DNA of 64,000 nucleotides, taken from assembly GCA_020746105.1 (NCBI GenBank), contig CM036629.1, forward strand, positions 9,812,001 through 9,876,000, given 5' to 3'. This stretch comes from Trogon surrucura (lineage: Eukaryota; Chordata; Aves; Trogoniformes; Trogonidae). The notes under the pieces were generated by a model. The model did not search any database and had not been told where the DNA came from. It saw only the letters and a list, made by a program, of their open reading frames with translations. Position numbers and translations under genes: made by a program. This document shows positions 43,701 through 58,700 of the stretch, piece after piece; position 1 is the first letter of the stretch; every line of letters begins with the position of its first letter.

Positions 43701-46700
43701 TTCCAGGTAACATTGCTTTCGTTACCGCACTGTATGATGCAATGTATCTACATGGAAGCGATTATTTTTGTAGTAGTAGTATTCTGTCATCAAGAAACAT
43801 TGCGATACTATTACTTCTCCTTTTCTCTTACTGCAACATCCATTAGGAGGAATGTTGGCACTTTTGTAATTTCACATCAATGAAAAGCTACTGTTTTAGA
43901 AGAATCATTATCAGATAATACCTTCAGATGTATGTTGAAGCAAAGGATCCAGAAGATCCTGATATTCCTTAACTTGTGCAGGATTTCCTCTAAAAACGCC
44001 TAAAAAAGATTGAAAAAAATTGATTTAATGGAAGAAATAACTTTTCCGTGAGCTTAATGTTCAGAAAAAAGAAAAAAAACCTGCAAGTGGGCAGCATTAA
44101 ATGTCAATGCCTTTCTCCTCAGTTTTATAAAAATCAATTCTGAAACCTTATTACATCTTCAAACAAAGTATTTTAATCTGTGGGGGGCCACAGCGGACTC
44201 TAGGCAGATAGGAGATTACTCTGCCCCTCACTGTGCCCCTTACTTTAAAACTATTCCACATACAAAAGGGAAAAAAAAACCCAAAATGTATGGCCAGATT
44301 TTCATCTATTTACAGACCTTTTTGATGGCTGTAACCCTTACTCATTTTCTTATTCAGACTTTTGTTGTGTGTGAGTTTTAGCTTCCATCCTGAAATTGTG
44401 CAGTGCAGTTTTTTTGGTATGTCTCCTAACCTCAAGACAAGATCTGGGTATTGTTGTTTTGGGTTTGTTCTCTTTGCATCAGAGTAACTGGCTACATGGA
44501 AAAACATGGTCAGGAAGTAGCAGCATTTCAAAGAGAAACCAGGCCTTTTCTGTCTCGCTTTCTTCTCTTCTGAATTCTGTTTCAATTATGACAGAATATC
44601 CAACTTTAAAAGACTTGCTGCAACATTCAGTTCGTGGGTGTGTTCTCTCTTCTTCCATTGCCTTTTCTCTCATGTACTGCTGCGAAGTTCTGACACACTG
44701 TGAAAGTTTAAGGCTTAGAAGGCAATGCAGCATTGAATGTCACAGATTTAAGCTTTTGAAAAACCCTTATGAAGTTATATTCTAAAACCAGTTCACATTA
44801 AAAATGCTGAAATGTATCTTTCCTCTAAGGGTTCATCTCTCTAATGCCTTTAAAAAATGGGAATGTAAAGCTGTACTTACCATCAATTATCATGAAAATA
44901 AAAAACAGAGGGAATTCACACTCGATGCCATCAAAAAGCTGAAAAGAAGAAATACTAATCAGACAATGTCATTGCTTTAGTTTAAGAACAATTATTTAAA
45001 TATTGCATTGAAAAATTTCAATGCAAAAGACAAACACGAATGCAGAACCACTTTAGTACATCGGCTTTTTGTTTAGGTTACAGCTTCTTAATTCCATGGG
45101 TGCTTAAACTGTGCCCTTACATATGCTATGGCTCATTCTCAAGCAGAATATTTATATAATCTGTGTTTTATTTTCCACAGAGAAACTATTGGGGAGAAAA
45201 AAAAGTAAATTTTCATTTAGACAGCCTTTACTGATAAATCCTGTGGTCAAACGCAAAACTGTTTTCTATATGCTCAGACTGTAGTCAGCTGTGAAATTAA
45301 ATAAAATGATAAATAACTTCCTTATTTGTTACGTGAAGTCAACTGTACCCAAAATGTAAATGGGAGCGCATTTATTACAAACAAATCGACAACTAACTTG
45401 CTGATTTAGCAATCTCTCAAATTACAAAATGCATCTCCTTCACCTGAAGCAATTAGGAATCAATGTGTGATTCAAATTGCAAATACGGAGGGGTTGTACA
45501 TTTTTCTTTTGTTTCTTCTTTTGTTTTTGGTGGAATTTTGTAGGGGGTTTGTTTTGCTTTTAAGTACTGCCTAAACATTTTAGAAAACCAAAATTTATCC
45601 TTATATAGGCCAGGTATTCCTTTACCTTAATTTCTGCTGGTTTATAATAACGTCGTGTTTTGTCCTCCAGCGCTGTTCTGTACCCATCTCTCAGAAATCT
45701 TTTAAACCCATATTTTCCTTTCAATTTCCTAATAATTTTATCTAGTGTTTGACTGAACAAAATCTCATCATCCAAAGCAAATGCCGGATAACTAAGACAG
45801 GGTAAAAGAGCTGCATCAGTATTCTGTACAAAGAGAGGGAGAAATAGCGTATTACAAATTTAATTAGATTTCTGACATTTGATGCACAAAAAAAAGACTG
45901 TTTACTAAGTGAAATACACATCTGGAAAATCATCTTTATCGTATATTAAACTAATATATTACAATATCATGCAAAATAAGATTTCTAAAAATGTATAAAA
46001 ATAAACTACAAACCAAAATATTCAGATATGTGATTTATAAGAAAACTCAATTCAACTGAGAATCTGACCTACTTTAAGCTGATAATCTTCGGGGACAAGT
46101 GAATACATTCTAGAACTTTGTGAGTTTAGAAACAAAAGATATCCTCCAGGTTATTCCTGGAGGAAACACAAACATTTGGGTATCCTATGCCTAAAAAAGA
46201 ATCACAAATATTTTATAAAAGGGCAATGCTAAGAAGGAACTATGATTAAATTATCATTTCTGAAAAGGTTTTTCAGGAATACCCTTCAGGTGCTGTAGCA
46301 AACAAGCCTATCTGATTCACAATGAGGGTGATAAGGAAATACTTTCAGGAAATAATATCAGTAGCATTTCTCAAGTACCATGTGCAACTATCATTAACTA
46401 AAAAGACAAGAAAAATTACTAACTAGTGCATCAGCACTACAGGCAAGCTTACAGAAACACAAAAATCAGTTTTAAGTTAAAATTCTTCTGTCACGTGCTG
46501 TTTTGTTATTCCTCTCAGCTCAAACACCTAAGATATTCAGCCATTTAAAATACCGTATTTTGCCGATATCATTGAGGTGAAGCCACAAAAAGGGGAAAAA
46601 AAAACCCCAAACATAAAGATTGCTTCTATAGCATAATTTATGAAATCAGCTTCTGTTGGAGTATTTTAAGTCTCCAGCAAATAATAAACTGCAAAAGACC

Positions 46701-49700
46701 ATCAGACAATAGAAAAGTAGCTGATGGTGCCTTTTATTTTAATTTTCCAGGATTACAACCCTGCTGTAATTCTTCTACACAATGAGTAAACTATTAATGT
46801 TGAAGTTTAATAGTCTGTTTCATGAACAAAACCACTATTACATCCCAGAATTAACAAAAAAGTAGAACTATCACTCATTTGAAATTACTGATTTTCAAAA
46901 AAGAAATTTACATTTGATGCTAGAACTGGAAAAGAGTTTTTTAGAAACGAATCTATACTTCTGTCACTTAGATTTATTCACTGAGCAAATACTTATTTGT
47001 AACAGTATAGAATCATAGAATCACAGAATGGTTTGCATTGGAAGGGACCTTAAGGATGATCTGGTTCCAACCCCACTGCCGTGGGCAGGGACACCTCCCA
47101 CCAGACCAGGCTGCTCCAAGCCCCGTCCAGCCTGGCCTTCAACACCTCCAGGGATGAGGCACCCACAGCTTCCCCGGGCAACCTCTTCCAGTGCCTCACC
47201 GCCCTCATAGTGAAGCAGTAGCTTTTACCAACAAGAAATCTATATTCAGATATTTATGATAAGCCAACCTTACAGGCTTCCGTAGACAAAAGAATGAATT
47301 AAAGCTAAAATAGTTTCAAAAATGCAAGCACTGAGCATACAGTGGAAACTAGGCCAAAAGAAAAACAATCACCAAGACCACAAACTCTACTTCAGTTACT
47401 GCACATCATTATTACATTAAGTTCTGCTTTAAAATTTAGAAAGCTATCAACGAGCTATCATTTTAACCTAAATATTAATAAAATAAAGAATTCAGTCACA
47501 ATTCCACCTCAGAGAAACAACTACATCACAGTGACATTTAAGAAGGAAAAATTAACAACTTCCCAGCAAATTGCTATTTTATTAAGTGGAACATAACGGA
47601 CACCACAGACCTAAGAATTATGTTTATATCCATTTATTTTCTCCACATTCCATTGAGGTGAATCTCCATCAATTACTTACATGAGATCTTGACTCTCGGG
47701 GTAGCAGCGAACAGAGAGTCTGTCTGTTACGGTTATGGGCATCAAAATCCACAAATATAACAGACCAAGAACAGCCCTGTAAACAGAACATTAAATTTAT
47801 TTAAGAAGAAGGGCAGAAAGTTTAGCGTATCTCGGTGAAACTAACTGACTCCTTGTTTTATTTAGGTTATGCTGTAGTTATTATCTGGTAGTTGGTAATT
47901 TTAATCAGAAAATGTAACATAACATCAAGTTGAAAACATTTTGAATTTTCATATACAATTAAATGTACCCAAAATTAGACATTTTATTCTACTACTGATT
48001 ATGAATTAAGATCCATTTGAACTAGGAACTTTTCCATTAATTCTTGAAAAATAATGCCTGTGTTAAGGGCCAAGAGAAAAATAGCTGTCCCTCCCTCTGA
48101 CTGCAGGAAATACTACAAATCATGATAGTGACTATTCCATTACAAGTCAGTCAGAACACGAACAACTGGATATTCACCCGAGGCACTGCTTTGGAAAAGG
48201 ACTTCCATAATTTCAGGAAAAAACATGAGTAGCATTTCGCAAGAACCATGTGCAACTATCATTAACTAAAAAGACAAGAAAAATTACTAACTAGTGCATC
48301 AGCACTACAGGCAAGCTTACAGAAACACAAAAAGTAGTTTTAAGTTAAAATTCTTCTGTCATGTGCTGTTTCATTATTCCTCTCTGCTGATACACCTAAG
48401 ATATTCAGCCACTGAGACCCCACCCTCACTAATTATTAAAAAAAAAATAAATTTCCAACTAAGTTCCTACGTAACTAGCTAGCCACCCTTCTTTTAGTGC
48501 CAGAACCAGCATCCATCCATCTGAGTTGCCAAACAACAGAGGGTTTTTTCTTCCCCACTCTTTAGCCGCACTCTAATTATACATAGCTGTCATACAAGTA
48601 CTCAGCTTTTGCTTTGCTTGGCTAAACAAAACATGTTTTTCCACTATCCTCATGAAGATATTCTCTGCTCTCTTAATCATTTTAGCAAGATATACTGAAT
48701 AGTGCTGAGATAAGAATGTACCCAAATAAATCTCATTTGCTTTCTTCTTAATCCAGATTCTGATTGTTCACAAATCTCCAAATTCATCTACAAACTCTGA
48801 ACACAATCTGTCTGCATGTGTAAACACGCAGTTTCAAAATCTGTGCTTCAGTAAAGGATTCTTTGGGGATTCAAAAGCAGACTAATTTACATTTCATAAA
48901 CCCACAAGCATCTTGTTTTACAAATGAACTATTTTTCAATTCTCTAAAGATTGTAGAGTTCTGTAGTAAGGACACCTTACAAAAGCTTGCTTTTTTTTAA
49001 ACAATAATTATTCCACAAACTGATATAGGACATGTGGCTCACCTACAAATAATGGGTTATACTATGACTAGGTCAAATTTGACACAGCGTTCATCTCGCC
49101 GATAGCAGCACCATCTCAGCACATAAGTGCACAGTGCATGCAAGTAATTCATTAGATCATTAACTCACATTGCCAGTAAACACATGTTCTCTCATGTAGT
49201 GTTTTTGCTAATACGTAATTTTTTTCTAAAACATATTGTAGCTAAAACAGAATTCTTCCTTACTAGCTACCAAGCTAGTGAAGGATTTGGAGCATAGGTT
49301 GTATGAGAAACGCCTGAGAGATCTGGGGCTGTTTAGGCTGGAGGAGATTGAGGGGAGACCTTATCGCTCTTTACAACTACGTGAAAGCAGGCTGTAGTGA
49401 GATGGGGCTTGGGCTGTTCTCCCTCGTGGTGAGTGACAGGATGAGGGGAAATGGCCTTAAGTTGGGCCAGGGGAGGTTCAGGTTGGATAAGAGGAAGAAT
49501 TTCCTTACTGAAAGGGTTGTCAGGCCCTGGAACAGGCTGCCCAGGGAGGGGGCTGAGTCACATCCCTGGAGGTGCTGAAGAGACGGGTGGATGTCGTGCT
49601 GAGGGACATGGTTGAGTGGTGTTGACAGGGCTAGGACAGAGGTCATACTGGATGATCTTGAAGGTCTCTTCCAGCCAAAAATGTTCTATGGATTCTATGA

Positions 49701-52700
49701 TACACATTCTAAGCTATTTAAACACTGTGATACTCTGAAACCAGAGATTTGAGTTAACTATATCAAGCCTACAAAAAAAAAAAGTTGCAGTACTTTTAGT
49801 AGTGATGAGCCTAAAGTGACTAAGTAAATTACGTAATAACAAACATAATCAGTTCACGCTGCATCCTAAATGTAAAATAAAAAATAAATTAAAAAACCAA
49901 CAACTCTGGCGCACTTTTACAGTTCTTCCATATGAACTTCAGCAGAACTTAGAACACTATGACTTCAGGATCTGGCTATGACCAATGCACAGCTAAGAAT
50001 TATAACAGAATTCTCATACTCATTTAATAGTTTTTAACTACTATAGATTTGTAACTTGTTTCATAAATATACAATACATTGGGAATAAATTTAAGAAATT
50101 CAGCATACAATATAGAGCAAAATAATGAGAAACTAAATAGGTTATCTACTAAAAAATCTCTTCTCAATATGTAACTAAGTCTTTTACAAAGGGAACATTA
50201 AGATTACGGCTTGATTGTATTTTTATGCTTATAGCTCCCACTTTTTATGAAATACTTCTGGTATGATGGAGATAAAAATGAACAGCATTTAGAAACCATG
50301 AATGAATTCCTTTTTACATTAAAGCTTACAAAATTCACATTAAACAAAAAGCCAATCATTTTTCAATTCATAATTATTCTTTATTGTATCTGGCCCTTAG
50401 AGATGATGCAAAGAGTGCATAAAAAAATATGTGAACACCAGTTAAGCGGCACTTTGTTACAGAACAAGTAGTAGTATGATTTCTTGGAGAAATATATTAG
50501 GTTTTAATATTTTCTAGAGCTTGTGAAGGGAGGAAAAGAACAGTTTAATGTGACTATCAACAATAAATGACCATACTTTGTCTTCTGTGCATGCATCTAT
50601 GAATGCACAGGGAAACTGCCCTGTCACGATCTACTCAAAGATATATAACGTATGTGCATGTGCGAGAGCACAGCTACAATACTACATATTTGCCTTTGTT
50701 AGTCTCTTCCAGCTACTACAGTGTGAGTGGAAAAATCTGCATGGAGAGGCTGAGCAGTCTGTCAGCGCCAGCAGTGATGGATGCGGCTTGCACTAGTGTT
50801 GGTGCAGGTGCAAACAAGTTTCTCTTGAGGGACTCAGCAGGATTTCTCCAAGCTATTGGAACACAGCTGGAGCTAAACAAAGACAAAGTCTGCAGCAGAC
50901 TGAAGGTCAAAGTGGTTTCTGTTTATGCTAAATATCTTGGAAGTAAACTGTCAAAGCATGTAAACTGGTTTTGCTTCAGCAATTTATTAATCCATTTCAG
51001 AATTAAGTAAAAATTCATTTGAAAAAGAAACAGCAGCTGCATTTCCTGGTGCTTGACCACTGGGAAAGCAAAGACTGTAGAGAAATCTTTTTTTCTGCAA
51101 TACTGACAATGTGTGTATAATGTCTGATCATTATTTAAGATCCTTACTAGCTCCTGGCTCTTAACATGTAACATAAGCTTTTAAAATGTATGTAAACCAA
51201 AACCAGATCACATGGTCAAGTCTTTTTGAAACGGAACAAGTCGATTTTACCACAGTACTAGTATAAATAAATAGATGCAAAAAAAAAAAAATCCCAAAAA
51301 CTGAATAAAAAACCTCCAACAACTCAAAACACCCCACTATTAACAGATATCCACAAAATCGTAATGGATGTCTAAGCCTACAGAGTCAGAAATCCTTGCT
51401 CAGGAGGATCCCCTGGTTTATGCTGTAAGAGAAAGCAGGGTCTAGTAATAGAAAGCTGACTATGTAAACCAAACCGTAACCTATATTTTTCATCCCAGGC
51501 ATCTGATAAGTTCTAAAAAGTTTAACAGATGTTTTTATGTGAATAAACTATAAGAAACAACTTTTTGTCCAACAGTACTAATAAATATTTTGTAACACTG
51601 TTTTGATCCACATCTTCCATGAAAAATGGAGACACAAATAACTGAGAATGTTTTAATAAATCAAGCAGTACAGAAAAGGAACCTGGAACGTAATTTGGAT
51701 TGTCTCCCAGTCACACCTTTGTTGTTGACGTTGCTTATCCTCATTAGCTCCCACAAAGAGCATTTGACAGTTCCCCTGATTCACCATTCACCATTTTACC
51801 ACTTTTAACTTCTCTCCTTGTACTATTTTCTAGTGCGTCGAACCAAGTGTCTTAAAGTTGAATATTCAAAATGGACAAATACTACCATCTAGAACTCAGC
51901 TCCATCTGACTTACAAGACAAACGGAGAGCACAGGTATTACTGGGAAAAAAATACAAAAAAATCCTACCTTGAAGCCAGCAAAAGTATACAGAAACTTTA
52001 TCCAAAAATATACAAATAGTACTTCAAGTTCACCATATAAAACTATCAAAACTCAAAAGGATCGTATACTACGTAACTTCAGGGGAAAAAAAGTAAGCGT
52101 GAAAGGCTACTCATGTAAATGCATGTCATTTTTTTTAAACTACGTTTTGAGTGTTACTCAACCCTGAGAAGAGATAAAGCATGTTTCATCAATTAATGTT
52201 TACTTTGTACGAAATACAGACATTTGGGGATGTGAGCAAGGTCCATCAGCTACAAGTCAAAAAAGATGAAGGATTCCAAGAGAACAGTGCAGCACGGAAA
52301 GCTTTTGTGTACTGAGCTCACCACCGCGTGACCAACGTGACCTCCCTTCCTACACAATTTACAACCAAAATGCACCAGCAAGTTTTAGAAGTGTTCCTAC
52401 ACACACTCGTTGCTATCCAACTTTCTTTTTAGCTGCACTCCTACCACCTAACAAACTGTGCTAAGTGTTTTTAAATATCCTCTACTCCATAGTGTAAATC
52501 ACTGCTGCTAAAAAGAAAAAAGACAGAAAATAAACATTTTTATTACCTGGTTTCCAAAGAGATTGAAACCATTAATTGCTTCTAAAGCTGCTTTCGCCAT
52601 CCCCACAGAGCTGAGGAGAAAACAAAACGACAACAAAAGAACAGAGGTATCATAATTCAAGCCCAGACTAAAATTTAACACATTTGACAGCTTTCACAGC

Positions 52701-55700
52701 TATGACCTTTTCTTGATTTGAATTTTGTGCTTAACCTTTAGTCAGTAAAATGATGATGCAGCAAGTTCAGAGGATTTTGGCCGTGGGTTGCTTTGGGTAG
52801 TTGGTTTTCTTAAATACTTTTAAGCATTTTTATTTGTCTTCAAATGTCAGAGACCATCTGGAAAAAGCACTTCTGTTCTCACCTTGCTGCTAGACATCTG
52901 GCACTCTGTATTTCAAGATCTTGCTAATAGTGTATTAACAAAAGATTTACTTCAGTACAGTTTTTCAACCCAGCTCTCAAATTAAATTTTAAAAGACTGA
53001 CTTCCAACTAATTTTCAATATAAGAAAAGAACTCATCAATCTAGATTCAGAAAAGGAGGATTGTATTCTGTCAACCACACAGTGAAATATCTTTCATTTC
53101 ACTTACTCCATGACTAGCATCCATCACAAAGAAAACAAGACTCAGAATTACTACCAACAACTTTCTGTCGGCAAGTTTATATTTAAACACATTAAGCACT
53201 AAAATCACTAATCATTACATCTTTTTTATTATATGTTAAATGTAATTTATTACTGATTATGAACATTTTACAGTACATATAAAAGTATACATAAGACTTT
53301 TACAAGGCTTTTTCATTTAAAACAAAATATAGTCTTATACTTCCCTTGTGGAGATTTAAAAAAAAAATAAAAGAGAGCACTCCCTCTCAATGCACACATG
53401 CCTTTGATGACTTTTTTTAAAGAAAAGCTAAAGCTAAGCCCATAGAAATTCACATGCATTTAACAGGTTTATATGACATTTGAAGTATGATAGAGAGCAG
53501 TATTTTGAAATGTTGTTTTAAAGAATACATAATTATAGATAGGCCAACTTCACATGCATTCTTTCAACTGAATAAGGATCTAAAGTGTTATCCTACACAT
53601 AGGATGCTAAATTTTTGCACACGGATTCAAAAATTCTAGATGTTAAGGTCACAGAGCATCAAAAAGAAAAATATTACACAAACTAGTTCCCAACAGTGCT
53701 AGAGTTTAAAAATGCGATATATATGTAATGCTACCAGATGTCTGGCAGTTCTGCTATAGAATACAAGCATTCAAAGCCCAGGAAAGAGTTCACGCTGCTC
53801 ATTAGGTAGTGACATAAAAGTACAGGAACTAGAAATACTACAGAAGTCCACCTAATTAAACAAATATCTTTTACATTCTGTTAGGTGATCTGTCAAAACA
53901 GAGTCAGAGCATCCAGTAAAACAAAGCCTAGTGTATTCCTCCCAAATTTATTCATTTACCTAAAACTTTTAAATTATGTCTTTGTCTCCACTGAACTACA
54001 GAGCCTCTGACCAATGCACCTTTACCTCTCTCTGTTCCATTTCCATATAAACTACGCCAGTGATTTACTGACTTCATTGACACCCCGTGTGCTATCCCCT
54101 AAACATCTGTGCCAGTTTCGAAACTCCTCCTTCAGAATGAAGTTTCATGTTTCTTCCTAACTGCGAAAGGAGCTCTGCTTTCCAAGGAGCTTACAATTAA
54201 TTTGCAATATTTTTAGTCAAAAAGAACCTGAATAAATGAGGCATCAGAAGAGGAAGACAGCAGAATAACATTAAAGTACAGATGTCTGCCTTGTTGTCTT
54301 GGAAATTTAACAAATCTGAAGACATTTAGCAAAAGATTGGAAAAAAAAAAGCAGAATGAATCAGGCTGACATGACAAAAGATTCGGAGTTAAAAAAAGAC
54401 CGCAAGGGTAAACAAAAGTGACAGAACATAGTATGAGGACATAGATCAACACTGCAGGAAGAAAGCTTCCAACCTTAGCAAGATAAAAATCAGTGGAAAG
54501 AAGAGCCAAAAGGTTCACCTTTCCGTAAAGCCTTTCCCTGTGAGGGAGAGGAAGTTATTGACCCTGCTCTCCATTAACAACCATATAGATGCAGCTACCC
54601 TGGTTTTGCCAACTGGACAGAATACGCAACTTTGGAGAGTAAAAAAACCAACAAACTAAAGACACACAAAACCCCTAAAACTACGATCTGGGAGAACTCT
54701 GGGAAAAACAGAATATACCAATTAATTTAACCATTTATTAGCACAGTAATTCCTTGAAATACTCTTTTTAAAAAAAAAAAAAGAGAACCAAAAAGGAGTT
54801 AAAATTTTTATTTTCTTTTCTCTATAACCGATTATCCACTCAACCAATCACACTCTCATTTTCGTTGCCATCTTTCATGTGGCATAAATTCCTGCTAAAC
54901 AAGGAATAACAACAACAAACCAGTTTTTCAGAGGATCCAGATAACATGAGAGCAACAATGGCAAAGAACTAGTCATGGCTGTAAAAAATTACAGCATCCT
55001 TAAGAGTCCGAGGGCAGCACTTCACTTGCACAGAAATGGTAAAATTAACAACAGATAGGAGTATGTGTGTTCTGAACAAGACAGACCTAGATATTTTGTT
55101 TATAAAATAATTAATGAACCACCACTGAGTTAGCAAAAATATTCAGAAAATAATCACTAACAATCTCCAACCTCTGTACAAGACAAGTTGTGATAGTATT
55201 GACAAACAACCGCCCTATCTGGCCCAAAAAACATATAGAAACCAAACTGTCAGAAAACTGTGAACAGGGACTGTGCTTTAGCCTTTATTCTTCTATACTC
55301 CATGCAGCATTTTGGGATCAGAGCAAACTTTTTATTATGTTGTAAATAAACCGACATGCAGTATTTATTAATGTAAAATATCAAATTTCAAATGTTTATG
55401 AACTAATCTATAATTTAAAGGTGGGATCCAATTACAATTACACAGAAAATATTGAAAACAATAAAAAAAAAAAATCACTGCAGAGATACAGAATTTGTTT
55501 ACTTTAAGTACTGTTTTACCTGGGTTGATTTTAGTTTAGAAGCATTTTAGACACTGCTTTCGGTCTCTATCACTCTTTTCAACTATTACCTACAAATTTA
55601 TAAACCTCCATCTTTCCTTCTGAAACACTGCCAGAAATAATACTCATGGGATTTAAATCTAATTGGTTCAACAAGAGAAAGCTGATTAGGTTAACTAAGT

Positions 55701-58700
55701 TCTGCTCTGAGCAGCTGGCACCAAACAGTGGTGAAATCCCACACTTCGGTCCCTTCTGCTGATGAAAGCTTTTGGTACTGGAGAACGTGATGAAGGAATA
55801 AACTGAACTCAGAGCATTGTGAATATAATTACTTTTCTGGCTTTGTTTCAAATACCAAAACAAAAATGTAATTGTTCTAACAATTGCTCTACTTTAATTA
55901 TCACCTAGCAATTAATCAAACAAATTGGTGTGATGACTCAGAACAGAATAATCCTCAGCTGCTGTGAAAAATTATCAAACTGCACACATAGAAAATGAAC
56001 ACCAGAAAAATCCCACACTCTGAAATCTGTATCACATGTTAAAATCTCATATACTTCTCTTCCCTTACAAAAACACTTCTAATACCAACAGTCAGATATT
56101 TTCAGAGCAGGGAAAAAAAATCACCAAGAAAAGGCAAAGAAGTAAGAGTTGTTCAACATCAATGACCACTGGTATTCAGGTAACGTAAAACTACTCACTC
56201 TAAATAATATGATGATGCTGCTTGAAAAAAGATTGAAGACAAACATGGATTGCTTCCTTGAAATAATTTCCATTCTACATAATCAGTCATTATTCTACAA
56301 TAAGAATACTTACTGTAATTGATCTGTATTTTTCTATGCCCTAGTTATTCAAAACCCCTAGTCTATATAAAATACCTGAGCAATGAAAAATACCTAAGGG
56401 CACACTCTAAAATTTTCATGCTCTTAGCAACCACAAATCAAAACATATCTTAAAGCATATGCTTCCTTAATCCTTCTCCCATTCACAGTTTCTTGCCTCC
56501 ATCCAAGAACTGTTAAGGTCAACTGGAACACAAGGGATTTTAAAAAGAATAAATAACTGAACAACCAACAAAACAAAAACCAATCCCACAACAATAATAA
56601 AAATTTCATAACTAGGTAAAACAAAACAAAAGGCCGGCACTACAGCAATATAACACCTGCACTACAGCGAAGGGCAAGATCGAGGCTCTACAGGCTTAGA
56701 TTTGGAATATGAAGACACTGCACTTGGGTAACTTCATTATTCTCACAGTACATATGTGAGATGTCAAAGACATTTTGCAGAGGTACTCAGCAGGTGCCTA
56801 GAGAACAGCTCGATCAAATGGGTACAGGACTAATTTTTCAAGAGTTCAGCTGTTTGGGAAGGGGATCACGCTACAATAAAAGCTGTTATAAATCCTGCCT
56901 CTGAACGAGCAAAAGCTATCAATTTGCATACATCAGTGAAGACCTGGTCCACAGAGTGTTTTGCTATTTATCATTTATTAGAAGTGTTTTGAACTGTACT
57001 AAACCAGAATACCAAGGCTGTGTAAAAACTTAAAACATCTGCATCTTCTAACACAGCCCATAATTTGCTGTTGCTATTCGTGGACTTCGTATTATGTAAT
57101 ATCGTCTTTAAAAAGAAAGCCTCTTTTAATAATAAAAGACAAGAATTAACTTCTGAAAGCAAACACACACTACATCTAGACTTACAGAGCAAGTTTTAAG
57201 GGCCAGGAGAACAGCACACTGAATAGGGAACCTTAAGTGACTGGAGTCCACAATCACTGATGACTTTGATACATAACTCCTTACTACACTCTGATAATTT
57301 ATAATCACTTCTTCAGTTTTTTAAAAATTGTTTTAGAGCTCTAGGTAGATACACTAAAACAGACGCATAACAAAGTATAGTGAATATTTTAGTCTATCCA
57401 GGAGTTTCCTCAATAATATCTAAATATATCTTTTGATACATGTTCCTCTTCCATTTTTTTCTGATTTATGAGAACATGGGAAATTGTCTACTGGTTTCCT
57501 ACAGTGAGGCAAAGTATCACACAAGGAAAGATAACATAAGAGGTTCCGCTTAAACTCAAGAAGAAACTTCTTCTCAGTGAGGGTGACGGAGCCCTGGAAC
57601 AGGCTGCCCAGAGAGGCTGTGGAGTCTCCTTCTCTGGAGACATTCAAGACCTGCCTGGACACGTTCCTGTGTGGCATAGTCTAGGCATTCCTGCTCTGGC
57701 AGGGGGATTGGACTTGATGATCTTTCGAGGTCCCTTCCAATCCCTAACATTCTATGATTCTATGATTCTATGAAATAGGGGCAATACCTGTTACTGATGA
57801 CCAAAATGTATGTCTTAAATTAGAACCAAGCTCTGTACTTCCTTTTGCATCAGCTCAACAATCTGCTAGATTGGTTCAGTCCATCTCATAAAACTTCACC
57901 CTTAGAAAAACCAACCTATAAATGTCAACCTAGATTAAGACAAGACAACATGCCCACTTCCATCTGGTTAAAACATGTTCAGCTTTCCCTGGAGGCAATT
58001 CACATACTGAATAACCAGAATGCTGCAAAAAATAGGAGACACAGGAGTTCCAGTGTTCCTTTTGTGAATTAGTACAAGGTGAGATGCAGAAGGAAGTATA
58101 TGATTCTCTAAGCGAACGCTCATGTAGTCTGCATTTGACAATTTTACAGACATGGGAGGAAGAAAATAAAACCAATAAACTAATAAAGCAGATATCATAT
58201 AATAACTGGGGAGTTTTCAGTTCTCACATCGAGTATTAAACATCTACAGAGGCCCTGAAAGAAACGCACTTAAATTAGGTGTTTTGCTGTAATGTCATAA
58301 AATTTTATCTATGGGTTAAAATACATGCCTGTAGCTGAATTAAGAGAATTCATTAATTCTGAAATAAGAACACATACTGATTTGGCAACATCAAAGAAAC
58401 ACATCTTATTTACAAGCCAATGATAATTATGATGGTCAATGATATTTTAAAAACTCTAGCCATTTTTATGATTAATAAAACCTCAGAAGTCATAAAGTGA
58501 AGAAAACAATAGTAACACTAGCAAAAAGAAGTTGTCAGATTACAGATCTGTCTTCCAAGGTAGACAGCATGAGAGCAATTCCACTGACATGAAGTGAACC
58601 ACTCTAATATTAAAATGTTAGCAACATTCCTAACTATGTCATGGGACAGAACCAGAATGCCCAGGTACTCGTAGCGTCTGTAGGAACTTGAAAAAAAACC

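Larger units (their letters stand above)
45824..47680 (-). other. PHKB: PHKB intron, 1857 bp
   Basis: Intron between window exons 4 and 5. Contains copy 1 of a 200-bp direct repeat (46344-46543) and a CR1 fragment (47007-47218). Confidence 0.88.
47777..52546 (-). other. PHKB: PHKB intron, 4770 bp
   Basis: Intron between window exons 3 and 4. Contains copy 2 of the 200-bp repeat (48212-48411), a CR1 element (49263-49703) and a 135-codon plus-strand open stretch (50603-51010) of unknown nature. Confidence 0.87.

Noticed and set aside
45560-45933. Separate minus-strand frames of 71 and 63 codons
   Set aside because: They contain parts of PHKB window exon 5 and extend into introns on either side.
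49348-49646. Open frames of 76 (plus) and 89 (minus) codons
   Set aside because: They lie wholly in a CR1 element and are not independent genes.
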